A DNA stretch of 64,000 nucleotides from an uncultured Porphyromonadaceae bacterium (GCA_947175495.1 CAMWNB010000002.1:1-64000); one strand, 5' to 3'. Shown: positions 7,643 through 17,050, numbered from the stretch's first letter. Notes: a model not told the origin generated them from the letters alone. Program-made: numbers and translations.

Positions 7643-9961
7643 TTATAATTCAAGGCGCGATTTTTCGGAATTGCCGGCTCCGGTTCCACGGTAGCGGTCG
7701 CGAGAGGTGTTGAAGCGGTATTGCATGGTAAGCATGAACGAGCGGCCGGGAAAGTAGTCTTTCTGAACGATTCGCACAGCATCATTGTACATCATGGCGT
7801 CTCTCTGAGAGGAGTTGAACAGGTCCTTGGCCTCAAACGTAATGCTGAACGCATTGTTGAAAAAACCTTTGTAGACTTTTGCGTCGACATGCCATGGCGT
7901 ATTCGTCAGCTTCATGTTGTTGTCCCAATGATGTGTCATAAACTGAGCATCCACATTCATCCAGATGTCAAATGGCAGATGAATGGCGTTCTGCCATTGA
8001 AGCAGAAAACCCGGAGTGGTCATTCTCATCGGACTGCCGTCGACGGGGAGAGTGAGCCACTGCTTCATTAGGCCGGCATTCAGGCGCGGCTGCCATGCGC
8101 CCACCTTGAATTGGCCACCAGCAAATGCCTGGAAATAGTGGCGGTGGTCGAGGTTGGCGGTTCTGATAATAGTTGCTTCTCCATCGGCTCCGTACGGTTC
8201 GGTGGTGTGGTACACGCCATCCTTGAAATATGTGTACGACAACTGTACGAAGAACTGCCGCCATTGCGCCATGTATTCCACCGTCTGCATTTTCGTGGGT
8301 TTCAGATATGGATTTCCGGTTTCGTAAGTGAGGCGGTTGATATAGCTGACGGCTCCGTCAAGCTGTCCGTAGCCGGGACGCACGGTTTTGCCGGAATAGT
8401 TCAGTCCCATGCGGATTGGGCCGACCGGTGCGGCCACATTCAGCGACGGGAAGATATTGTTGTAGGTTTTGCTTTGGCTGCCGCGCAGTAGTCCGGATTC
8501 GTAATAGTCGAATTTCACATGTTCGTAGCGCAGTCCGGCTACGATGCTGAAAGGGCCGAACTGTTGTGCTATCTCCGCAAACGCGGCGATGTTGGTTTCG
8601 TTCACTCTGTTGTCGGCGTCAGGTACTTCAGGGATGTTGGCTGTGAAAATGTCGGTGGTGCGCGTGTCGGTGTATTCCTCGCCCATCTCTATCTGCCCGT
8701 GCCCCAAAGGATGACATATGATCAGTTTCTCGGCGAACATGCGGTTGTGGTTGACAGAGAGTGTGCTGACTGTGCGGTCTTCGCCCATTTCGCAGAGCTC
8801 GTGGCTGAAGGCGCGCTCCTTGTTTTTATACCATATATAGTCGGCGTTGAAATCAATAGAGAACTTCCCGACTGAACCGTAATAATACAGATTGGCGTAA
8901 TGCCGGGGCTGAGCCGTCGATTCATTGTTGACATCGGAATTGTAGCGGTCAATTAAAATGCCATCCTGCCACACTTCGCTTGGAATCGTCCCGACGAGAG
9001 AGTGTAGGTTCCGGCTGTTTTGATAATAGGCTCCGATGCTGTGCCTGTCGTCAATCATGTATGAGAATCCGATTTTTCCTGTCATGTCGTTGTAGGACTG
9101 CTTGCCTGACGTGCGGAACGTCTGGTCGTATGTGCCGGAAGATGTTGTGGTTGTCATGTCGTTCGTGCGGTCGATGCGGTTGTTGCCATGCCACCATCCG
9201 TAGTTGGCGAACAGTTCGAGACCACGGGTGCGGTACTTCAAGTCGACCGAGTTGCCTGTGCGGAAATAGTGGAGGAAGCCGTTGTCGGAGCGGAGGGTGC
9301 CACTGATGCCGTCGCCTTTGGGCGGTTTTGTGCGAATCAAAATTACGGACTTTACATCTGCAGCGTAAGCCGCCCCGGGATTCGTTATTACCGATACGTT
9401 TTTAATGTCCTGTGAATTGAGTTGCGCGAGTTCTTGAAGATCGTTGACTTTTCGTCCGTTGATGCGGATTTCGGGTGTTCCTTTGCCGAAGACTTCAAGC
9501 GAGCCTCCGTTGTCGACGACCATCGGCACTCGCATGAGCACATCGTTGGCTGTCCCGGCGATGGCGAGCGGGCTATTCTCAACGTTGGTGACAAGCGCGT
9601 TGCCTTTCAGAGTAGTGGTCGGACGCGTGGCGCGGACTACCACCTCGCCGAGTTCCACAGAGGACGGGGTGAGTCTTATCGTGCCCATGTTGCCCGACGG
9701 CGGCACTGAAAGCTCGGAACTTTCGTAGCCGACAAAGGAAACTTTTGCGATAAGGCTGGCCGATGTGTCAGTGGAAATGGAGAACGCGCCGGCTTGGTCG
9801 GTCACTGTGCCCGTGATATAGGTTGAGTCGTGATACAGCACTACATTGACGTAGTCGAGCGGGGTGTCGTTTTCTCCGACTACTTTTCCGGAAATCTCTC
9901 TGCCATGGATTGCAGTCGCGGCCATAAATGCCATTAGAAATGTAAGGATTGTTGTTTTCAT
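7643..9961 (-). CDS. Outer-membrane beta-barrel / TonB-dependent receptor-like protein with N-terminal carboxypeptidase-regulatory-like domain
   Basis: GREISGKVVGENDTPLDYVNVVLYHDS, plug-like region, C-terminal barrel ending FMLTMQYRFNTSRD. Confidence 0.85.
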   Translation of the reverse strand: MKTTILTFLMAFMAATAIHGREISGKVVGENDTPLDYVNVVLYHDSTYITGTVTDQAGAFSISTDTSASLIAKVSFVGYESSELSVPPSGNMGTIRLTPSSVELGEVVVRATRPTTTLKGNALVTNVENSPLAIAGTANDVLMRVPMVVDNGGSLEVFGKGTPEIRINGRKVNDLQELAQLNSQDIKNVSVITNPGAAYAADVKSVILIRTKPPKGDGISGTLRSDNGFLHYFRTGNSVDLKYRTRGLELFANYGWWHGNNRIDRTNDMTTTTSSGTYDQTFRTSGKQSYNDMTGKIGFSYMIDDRHSIGAYYQNSRNLHSLVGTIPSEVWQDGILIDRYNSDVNNESTAQPRHYANLYYYGSVGKFSIDFNADYIWYKNKERAFSHELCEMGEDRTVSTLSVNHNRMFAEKLIICHPLGHGQIEMGEEYTDTRTTDIFTANIPEVPDADNRVNETNIAAFAEIAQQFGPFSIVAGLRYEHVKFDYYESGLLRGSQSKTYNNIFPSLNVAAPVGPIRMGLNYSGKTVRPGYGQLDGAVSYINRLTYETGNPYLKPTKMQTVEYMAQWRQFFVQLSYTYFKDGVYHTTEPYGADGEATIIRTANLDHRHYFQAFAGGQFKVGAWQPRLNAGLMKQWLTLPVDGSPMRMTTPGFLLQWQNAIHLPFDIWMNVDAQFMTHHWDNNMKLTNTPWHVDAKVYKGFFNNAFSITFEAKDLFNSSQRDAMMYNDAVRIVQKDYFPGRSFMLTMQYRFNTSRDRYRGTGAGNSEKSRLEL

Positions 9962-10048
9962 TTTACATCAGAATTTAATGTTTTTCTGATGCAAAATTAG
10001 GTCTGAAAGGATTTTAACTCCAAATGTAAAAGTCTTAATGCGGGATGC

Positions 10049-10074
10049 GCAACCGGCTGAATATCAGCGGTTGC
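10049..10074. other. Intergenic hairpin
   Basis: gcaaccg-g-ctga-ata-tcag-cggttgc. Confidence 0.5.
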
Positions 10075-10120
10075 ATGTTTTGAAAATCTTAATGCTGCGG
10101 TGCGGTGTCTAAATGGTCTC

Positions 10121-11785
10121 TTATCCTCGGGACGGGTTCTTCAAGAATCCGATGATGTCTTCTTTCCCGGGCACTCCGAGTTTCTTCCTTATCGAGGATT
10201 TTCTGACATAGATAGTGGAAGTGGTCTGTCCTGTGATCACGCTGATTTCCTTTGTCGAGAAGCCAGCTACCATCAACACTATTATCTGGACCTCTTTCGG
10301 GTTTAAAAGTTCGCCATGCATTTCAAGGAGTTTGCTGTGGAATCCGGAATAAAGATTGTCGATCATCTCAAAGACCATGTTCCAGTCGACCAGCCCTCCG
10401 TCGGTGTTGCCGTCAAGTGATGTGATTCTGCGCAGCATCTCGCGATTCTGCTCGGTAGGTGCTTCCGCAACCATCTTGATTATGCCGAGCTGTTTGAGCA
10501 TTATGCTGCGCAGGGCTGACGAATCCGCTGCTTCGTTTGTGCGGACATTCGGTGCCGAGCGGTATTCGTCGACCATTTTTTGCAACGCTTCAATGCGCTC
10601 TTCGTTTTCCCGTTCCCTCTGGCGGCGCATAATGATAAGCCATGAGCTTCCGGCTAAGATCAAAAGAGAGGTAAGGCTTATAAGAAGTATAATCACAGTC
10701 TTGTGTTCGCTTTCTGCTTTTAAGGACAATGCGCGGTTGTTCTGTCGCAAGGCGCTGCGTTCGGATTCCCATTGTGAGGCTTTCATGCGGTTGAAGCGCT
10801 CGTTCTGGCGATTGTTCAGTCCGTTGATGTGCATCAGCTTGATACGCCCGGACTGCTTGAAGTCGATTATGGCGTGGAGCAGATTGCTGTAGCTGCGGAA
10901 GTAGGCGTCGTCGTCGCCTCTCAATCCCGCAGCTATGCTGTCGGCCAATGCGAGATGATGTTCCGCACGATCCGCATCTCCGGCATTCAGTGCATTTATC
11001 GCGTATTGAAAATGCAGATAGTCGGCCGCGCCATTGTCGTGGCCGGCTCTGCTGAATATCTCACCGACAAGTCGGTCGCTTTCATCATTGCGTCCCATCT
11101 CAGTCAGCAACTGCGCTTTTTCTATTTCTAACATGAAATGCTTGTCGCCACATCTGTTGTTGCGGGCTTCGCCGATAAGCTCATCAATAATATAAATGGC
11201 AGAGTCGGTTTCGCCTGCATATTCATAAGCGGAAGAAAGCATGTAGCGGGCCTCGGTCTTGCGCAATGGATCCGTCTCGATCCGGTATAGCCTTTTTGCC
11301 AGTGGGACAAGCTGTCGTCCTTGATACTCAGCGGCTCCGAGCAGAGTGCGTACTCTTAATGCCCGGACCATTATCGAATCCGGCACCGCCGACAATCCGG
11401 CAATGGAATCAAGCAGTGCTATTGCACCCGGAGTGTCGCCTACCCAAAACTTATACCAGGCAAATGCTATACCGCTTTGAATGTCTTTCTCAATATCTTT
11501 TCCACGAAAATAATTGTGAGCGAATGAAATCAGAGAATCTCCAATCATGGAGTGGTTGCGGGACATATTGCCGTAGGCTTTCAGATAGTGGTATTTCGCA
11601 CGCATGGAGTCAACGGAGAGCTCGGAGGGGTCGATGGCATCTAAAATAGACAATGCGCTGTCTGTATCGTAGAGCATGACTTTTTCGGCACGGTCTATGT
11701 CTTTGCCATATTGCGAATTTGATTTTGTGCAAGAAGCCGCGTAAAAAGCAATTACCGCAATTATCCCGTATATGATTCGTTTCAT
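10121..11785 (-). CDS. Membrane-anchored TPR-containing regulator with C-terminal LuxR-type HTH
   Basis: Lipobox-like N terminus (FYAASC), helical repeats, TM (TVIILLISLTSLLILAGSSWLIIM), C-terminal LNPKEVQIIVLMVAGFSTKEISVITGQTTSTIYVRKSSIRKKLG. Confidence 0.8.
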   Translation of the reverse strand: MKRIIYGIIAVIAFYAASCTKSNSQYGKDIDRAEKVMLYDTDSALSILDAIDPSELSVDSMRAKYHYLKAYGNMSRNHSMIGDSLISFAHNYFRGKDIEKDIQSGIAFAWYKFWVGDTPGAIALLDSIAGLSAVPDSIMVRALRVRTLLGAAEYQGRQLVPLAKRLYRIETDPLRKTEARYMLSSAYEYAGETDSAIYIIDELIGEARNNRCGDKHFMLEIEKAQLLTEMGRNDESDRLVGEIFSRAGHDNGAADYLHFQYAINALNAGDADRAEHHLALADSIAAGLRGDDDAYFRSYSNLLHAIIDFKQSGRIKLMHINGLNNRQNERFNRMKASQWESERSALRQNNRALSLKAESEHKTVIILLISLTSLLILAGSSWLIIMRRQRERENEERIEALQKMVDEYRSAPNVRTNEAADSSALRSIMLKQLGIIKMVAEAPTEQNREMLRRITSLDGNTDGGLVDWNMVFEMIDNLYSGFHSKLLEMHGELLNPKEVQIIVLMVAGFSTKEISVITGQTTSTIYVRKSSIRKKLGVPGKEDIIGFLKNPSRG

Positions 11786-11958
11786 CAGATCAACTCGTGT
11801 TTATTTTAAGCAAGCTCTTAGTACGATGGACAGGCAGGGGCTATGATCTGCTGATTGCTCCCCGATAATCCAATTTACAAATATAGCACATGTAATCGAA
11901 ACGGGCAATACATATCGTGCTTTTCATGTATATAAAGTCAGTAAGGTCGCAGAAAACG

Positions 11959-12003
11959 AAACTGCACCCTGAAGTCTTGTGCTTGACTTGCAGGGTGCAG
12001 TTT
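11959..12003. terminator. Hairpin terminator downstream of the LEA-like gene
   Basis: aaactgcaccctg / cagggtgcagttt with inner aagtc/gactt. Confidence 0.7.
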
Positions 12004-12027
12004 GTGTTTGTTTTCGTGGAAGGATGC

Positions 12028-12372
12028 TCAGTCGAGTTTGTCGCTGAGGCCATGGAGCTTGTCGGCGATGTTGTCGAGAGCATCGGCTGCGGCGCCTTTT
12101 ACTTTGTCGGTGAGGCCGGCGGCCTTCTCTTTGAGGTTGTCGGTGAGGCCGGCGGCTTTTTCCTTGAGGTCGCCGGCGACGTCGGCGGCTTTGGCTTTAA
12201 GATCGGCGGCGCCGGCCTGTGCGTTGGCTTTTACGTCGGCTGATTCGGCCTTTACATCCTGCTTGACGGCTTCGGTTTCGGCTTCGGTGGCCACCTGCGC
12301 GGCTTCTGCAGCCTGTGTGGCTTTTTCTTTGGCTACGGCTGCGGCCTCGCCTGCGAGTTTCTGATAATCCAT
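12028..12372 (-). CDS. Ala/Lys/Asp-rich 11-mer-repeat protein, LEA/apolipoprotein-like
   Basis: DLKEKAAGLTDNLKEKAAGLTDKVKGAAADALDNIADKLHGLSDKLD. Confidence 0.75.
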   Translation of the reverse strand: MDYQKLAGEAAAVAKEKATQAAEAAQVATEAETEAVKQDVKAESADVKANAQAGAADLKAKAADVAGDLKEKAAGLTDNLKEKAAGLTDKVKGAAADALDNIADKLHGLSDKLD

Positions 12373-12430
12373 AATTCTTGCGTTTTAATTGAGTTTGTTG
12401 TATCAGAAACGCATGGAGCGGGCGGATGGT

Positions 12431-13504
12431 TCAGCGGCGGGCGCGCATGTAAAGCACTATGGCCACGATAGTGAAGATGGTGTTCGGTATCCACATGGCC
12501 ACAAGAGGCGACGTCAGTCCCGACAGGGCGAAGGTCTGCGTGATGGTCATGAACAGGATATAGCTGAAGCTGAGCACCAGGCCGATGCCGATGTTGACTC
12601 CCATGCCGCCTTTCACCTTTCGGCTCGAGAGGGTCATGCCAATGACAGTGAGGATGAATGCTGCTGCGGTCATGGCAAAGCGGCGGTGGTACTCTACCTC
12701 GAAGCTGGCAATGTTGCCCACGCCGCGCCGGCGTTGTCCGTCGATATATTCCGCCAGGTCGGGAGTGGTCATCTTCTCATGGTCATTCTTGGAGATGAGA
12801 AAGTCGCGAGGCTCGAAGGGGATGATGGTGTCGAGGCGCGAGCCGCGTGTGATGATTTCACGGTCGTCGCGGAAGTCGCGTATCACATAGTCGTTGACGC
12901 GCCAGTTGTAGAGGGTGTCCCACACGATGCTCTGTGCTGTGAGGCGCGAGCGCAGGCGCTTCTGCTCGTCGAAACTTTCGAGCGAGAAACGTGCTCCGGT
13001 CTTTGTGATGTTGTCGTAGCGGCTCATGTAGGCAATCTGGCCCGGCTGCACCATCAGCATGATGTTGGAACCATAGTCAACGCGCTTGTTTTTAACGTAG
13101 GTGTTGGTGTAGTTGATGCGCTTGACGTTGGCGGGCGGAATTATGTAGGCGTCGAGGACGAAAGTGGCTGAGGCGATTACGGCCGCTGCCACCAGGTAGG
13201 GCCGCAGGAGACGGCCGAAGCTCATGCCGGTGGACAGCATGGCTATAATCTCGCTGTCGCCGGCCAGCTTGGATGTGAAGAAGATGACGGCGATGAAGGT
13301 GAACAGCGGCGAGAACTGGTTGGCAAAATATGGAAGGAAGTTGACGTAGTACTCAAGTATGGTGGCGCGCAGAGGCGCCTTGAGGAAGGCGTCCAACTTC
13401 TCGTTGATGTCGAACATGACCACGATGGCCAGCAGCAGGATGATGGCGAAAACGTAGGTGCCGAGAAACTTTCGTATTATGTAGCGGTCGAGAATCTTGA
13501 ACAT
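12431..13504 (-). CDS. LptF/LptG (YjgP/YjgQ) family permease
   Basis: ILDRYIIRKFLGTYVFAIILLLAIVVMFDINEKLDAFLK and C-terminal TM helices. Confidence 0.9.
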   Translation of the reverse strand: MFKILDRYIIRKFLGTYVFAIILLLAIVVMFDINEKLDAFLKAPLRATILEYYVNFLPYFANQFSPLFTFIAVIFFTSKLAGDSEIIAMLSTGMSFGRLLRPYLVAAAVIASATFVLDAYIIPPANVKRINYTNTYVKNKRVDYGSNIMLMVQPGQIAYMSRYDNITKTGARFSLESFDEQKRLRSRLTAQSIVWDTLYNWRVNDYVIRDFRDDREIITRGSRLDTIIPFEPRDFLISKNDHEKMTTPDLAEYIDGQRRRGVGNIASFEVEYHRRFAMTAAAFILTVIGMTLSSRKVKGGMGVNIGIGLVLSFSYILFMTITQTFALSGLTSPLVAMWIPNTIFTIVAIVLYMRARR

Positions 13505-13516
13505 GGCATGGTGATG

Positions 13517-14647
13517 CTACAGGCGTCGGTTCACGCGCTCAAGCATGTCGCGTTTCCATGTGGGGAAGTCGCCGGTCTGGATGTGCTTGCGCGCTTCGCC
13601 CGCGAGCCAGAGGTAAAATGCAAGATTATGGATTGAGGCTATCTGCATTGCCAGCAGTTCGTCGGCGATGAAAAGGTGGCGCACATAGGCTTTGGTGTAC
13701 ACATGGTCCACTTCTGCCGGGCCGTCCTCCTGCAGGGGCGAAAAGTCGTCGGCCCACTTGCGGTTGCGCATGTTCATGGTGCCATGGGCAGTGAACAGCA
13801 TGCCGTTGCGGGCGTTGCGGGTGGGCATTACGCAGTCCATCATGTCTACGCCGCGGTCGATGGCCTCCAGGATGTTGGCCGGAGTGCCTACGCCCATGAG
13901 GTAGCGCGGGCGGTCCTTGGGCAGAATGTCGTTGACAACTTCTATCATTTCGTACATCACCTCGGTGGGTTCGCCCACGGCAAGGCCGCCTATGGCATTG
14001 CCCTCGGCGCCCAGGTCGGCGACGTGGCGCGCTGCATCACGGCGCAGGTCGGGATATGTGCAGCCCTGCACAATCGGGAAAAATGCCTGCGAGTGGCCGT
14101 AGAGGGGTTCTGTCTCGCGGAAATGGCGCCATCCGCGTTCCAGCCAGCGCTGCGTGAGCCGCAATGAACGCTCGGCGTAGGTGCGGTCGGCGTCGCCGGG
14201 AGTGCACTCGTCAAGGGCCATCATGATGTCGGAGCCGATGATGCGCTGGGTGTCGACCACGTTTTCCGGTGTGAAAAGGTGGCGCGAGCCGTCGATGTGG
14301 CTGCGGAAATGGGCGCCTTCTTCGGTGAGTTTGCGACGTTCGCTGAGGGAGAACACCTGGAAGCCGCCGCTGTCGGTGAGGATGGGGCGGTCCCAGCCGT
14401 TGAAGCGGTGCAGGCCTCCGGCCCTGCGCATGATGTCCATGCCGGGGCGCAGGTAGAGGTGATAGGTGTTGCCGAGAATTATCTGCGCTTTCACCTGCTC
14501 GCGCAGTTCGCTCATGTGCACGCCTTTGACGGCACCCTGTGTGCCCACGGGCATGAATATCGGCGTTTCGATGGTGCCGTGGTCAGTGTGTATCAGCCCG
14601 GCGCGTGCATCCGTGCCGGAACATGTGGCTTGTATGGTAAAATCCAT
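13517..14647 (-). CDS. tgt: Queuine tRNA-ribosyltransferase
   Basis: TPIFMPVGTQGAVKGV, LTDSGGFQVFSL, GGLAVGEPTEVMYEMI, MDCVMPTRNARNG. Confidence 0.96.
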   Translation of the reverse strand: MDFTIQATCSGTDARAGLIHTDHGTIETPIFMPVGTQGAVKGVHMSELREQVKAQIILGNTYHLYLRPGMDIMRRAGGLHRFNGWDRPILTDSGGFQVFSLSERRKLTEEGAHFRSHIDGSRHLFTPENVVDTQRIIGSDIMMALDECTPGDADRTYAERSLRLTQRWLERGWRHFRETEPLYGHSQAFFPIVQGCTYPDLRRDAARHVADLGAEGNAIGGLAVGEPTEVMYEMIEVVNDILPKDRPRYLMGVGTPANILEAIDRGVDMMDCVMPTRNARNGMLFTAHGTMNMRNRKWADDFSPLQEDGPAEVDHVYTKAYVRHLFIADELLAMQIASIHNLAFYLWLAGEARKHIQTGDFPTWKRDMLERVNRRL

Positions 14648-14715
14648 TTTATGCGTTTTATCCCGCAAAGTTACAAAGAAAATGCGACACTGCGAAACCT
14701 GGCGCTCCGTTTGCC

Positions 14716-15639
14716 TTATATGCCGCCGGTGTTGAGGACCGGCTGGGCGGGTTCGTCGGCGCAGAGCACCACAAGCATGTTGCTGACCATTGCAGCCTTG
14801 CGCTCGTCGTCGAGGCGCACCACATGTTCTTCTTCGAGCTGATGAAGAGCCATTTTCACCATGGATACGGCACCTTCCACGATTTTCTCTCGTGCCGAGA
14901 TGATTGCCGCCGCCTGCTGCCGGCGCAGCATCACTGCCGCGATTTCCGGTGCGTATGCAAGATAGTTGATTCGAGCTTCCACCACATGGATGCCTGCCAT
15001 GGCAAGACGTTCGTTGATTTTCTCTTCGAGCAGGTTGTTGATTTCCTCTCCGCCGCTGCGCAGGGTGATTTCGTCGTGCAGGCCATCGATGTTGTCGTAG
15101 GCGAACTGGCCGGTGACCTCGCGCAGAGCGGCGTCGCTTTGTATGCGCACGAAGGCTTCAAGGGCGGCGCTGTGGTTGGCGGATGTGAGCTGAATGTTGT
15201 TGCCGAATCCCGTCAGGCCGGGCGAGTCCACGTCGAAGATGGCGCGGTAGGTGTCCCTTACTTTCCATACAAGCACCATGCCTATCATAACGGGGTTGCC
15301 TATTTTGTCGTTGACCTTGATGGGCTCCACGTCCATGTTGTGGAGGCGCAGCGACACCTTGCGGCCTGTCATGAAGGGATTAACCCAAAAGAAGCCGGAC
15401 TCTGTGAACGTGCCGCGGTAGTTGCCGAAGAATATCATCACCCGGGCCTGGTTGGGCTGCTGCACGAAGAAGCCACCCCAAAAGAGCACCCACATGAGTG
15501 CGAGTATTCCCGCCGGAAGAGCCGGTGCGCTGAAATTGAGGAGACACAAAGCCATAAGCGCAGGAAGCGCTATTATCTGTATGAGCAGCATGAGAAAGCC
15601 ATTGACAGTGGCGCCGCTGTATTCGTATTCTTCGTTCAT
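14716..15639 (-). CDS. SPFH/Band 7 domain protein
   Basis: GGFFVQQPNQARVMIFFGNYRGTF..., LEEKINERLAMAGIHVVEARINYLAYAPEIAAVMLRRQQAAAIISAREKIVEGAV. Confidence 0.88.
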   Translation of the reverse strand: MNEEYEYSGATVNGFLMLLIQIIALPALMALCLLNFSAPALPAGILALMWVLFWGGFFVQQPNQARVMIFFGNYRGTFTESGFFWVNPFMTGRKVSLRLHNMDVEPIKVNDKIGNPVMIGMVLVWKVRDTYRAIFDVDSPGLTGFGNNIQLTSANHSAALEAFVRIQSDAALREVTGQFAYDNIDGLHDEITLRSGGEEINNLLEEKINERLAMAGIHVVEARINYLAYAPEIAAVMLRRQQAAAIISAREKIVEGAVSMVKMALHQLEEEHVVRLDDERKAAMVSNMLVVLCADEPAQPVLNTGGI

Positions 15640-15664
15640 ATTGCTGTGCGACTGATTGTTGAGG

Positions 15665-17050
15665 TTATATTTTGCTGAGGGTCTCTCGGGCTTTTTCGTG
15701 GCCTTTGTCGGCGGCTGTCCGGAGCCAGCGATGCGCCTCGGAGAGATCTTTAGGTAGGCCTCCCAAACCGTTTTTGTAGAAGACGTAGAGGTTGTAGCAT
15801 GCGGTGGCATTCCCCATGTCGGCCGACTGGCGATATAGACGTGCGGCCTCGCGTTGGTCCTTGGGCACACCTTTGCCTACGTCGTAGCGATAGCCGAGTG
15901 AGCATAGCGCGTCGGCGTCGCCTTTGTCGGCGGCCAGTCGGAACAGACGCACTGCCTCGGCTTCGTTTTGGGCTACGCCTTCACCTTTGGAGTATTTTAG
16001 GGCAAGGTTGTATTGTGATGTTCTGTGGCCGGCGTTTGCCGCGAGTGTGTAAAGACGCACGGCTTCGGCATGGTCGCCCCGGCGGCTCGCGTCCACCCCG
16101 CTGTTGAACAGTCGGGAAAGTTCTACGGAGGTTTGCTTGCGTGCTTCGTTATCTTCGATTTCTTTGAGGAGTCTGCGTGCATCCTCATCGCCTTTGTCTG
16201 CGGCTTTCAGAAACCATTTTCGTGCCTCGTTGATGGATACAGGCAGTCCGCCAGTGCCATTCTTATAGTATAAGCCGAGGTTGTAGCATGCAATCGTGCT
16301 TCCTTGTTCGGCTGCCTTGCGGTAGATGCGCGCAGCCTCGCTCTTGTCCTGTGGCACACCTTTGCCTGTGGCGTAGCGATAGCCGAGCGCGCATTGTGCG
16401 TCGGTGTCGCCTTTGTCGGCCGCCAGTCGGAACAGGCGCGCTGCTTCGGCCTCGTTTTGAGCGACGCCTTCACCTTTGGAGTATTTCAAGGCGAGGTTGT
16501 ATTGTGCTGATGTGTGGCCGGCGTTTGCAGCGAGTGTATAGAAGCGAACGGCCTCGGCATGGTTCCCACGCTTGCTGGCATCAACGCCATCGTTGTACCA
16601 TTTAACGGTTTGGGCATTGGTTGGCTGTGTCGGTTGTGCCACGGGATTATGCGGTCGGCCGAGGAGGGCGCAGAGATCGGATGTCAGCACTTCCAGAGGG
16701 TGCTGGTTGATGTTGCGCCAGTTGATGCTTGAGAACACAAGCTGCATGCCGATGGGCAGTTCCGAATCGTCTATTATATAGGGCAGAATGGTGTTTTTTG
16801 CCTTCTTGTTGAAGGCGAAGGTGATTTCGCTGCCTGTGAATTTCGATTCGTAGGAGTTGCGACTGGCGAGGAGGAGGAAGAGGCGGCTGTTGAGGATGGC
16901 CTCGGCAAGTACGTCGGGAAATTCAAGGCCTCCGGCAATGCCCTGCCGATCGATGAAATAGCTGATTCCGGCGGCATCGAGGGCGGCGCATATGCGGTCG
17001 GCGACAGGAGTGTCTTTTCTGCTGTAGCTTATGAAAACGTCGTAGTTCAT
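15665..17050 (-). CDS. TIR-domain protein with C-terminal Sel1-like repeats
   Basis: MNYDVFISYSRKDTPVADRICAALDAAGISYFIDRQGI...GSEITFAFNKK; Sel1 units such as SAQYNLALKYSKGEGVAQNEAEAARLFRLAADKGD. Confidence 0.9.
   Translation of the reverse strand: MNYDVFISYSRKDTPVADRICAALDAAGISYFIDRQGIAGGLEFPDVLAEAILNSRLFLLLASRNSYESKFTGSEITFAFNKKAKNTILPYIIDDSELPIGMQLVFSSINWRNINQHPLEVLTSDLCALLGRPHNPVAQPTQPTNAQTVKWYNDGVDASKRGNHAEAVRFYTLAANAGHTSAQYNLALKYSKGEGVAQNEAEAARLFRLAADKGDTDAQCALGYRYATGKGVPQDKSEAARIYRKAAEQGSTIACYNLGLYYKNGTGGLPVSINEARKWFLKAADKGDEDARRLLKEIEDNEARKQTSVELSRLFNSGVDASRRGDHAEAVRLYTLAANAGHRTSQYNLALKYSKGEGVAQNEAEAVRLFRLAADKGDADALCSLGYRYDVGKGVPKDQREAARLYRQSADMGNATACYNLYVFYKNGLGGLPKDLSEAHRWLRTAADKGHEKARETLSKI

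Noticed and set aside
15690-16620. Regularly spaced repeats considered as possible CRISPR or minisatellite
   Set aside because: They are coding Sel1 motifs within the TIR protein; period and codon-level divergence fit protein repeats, not CRISPR
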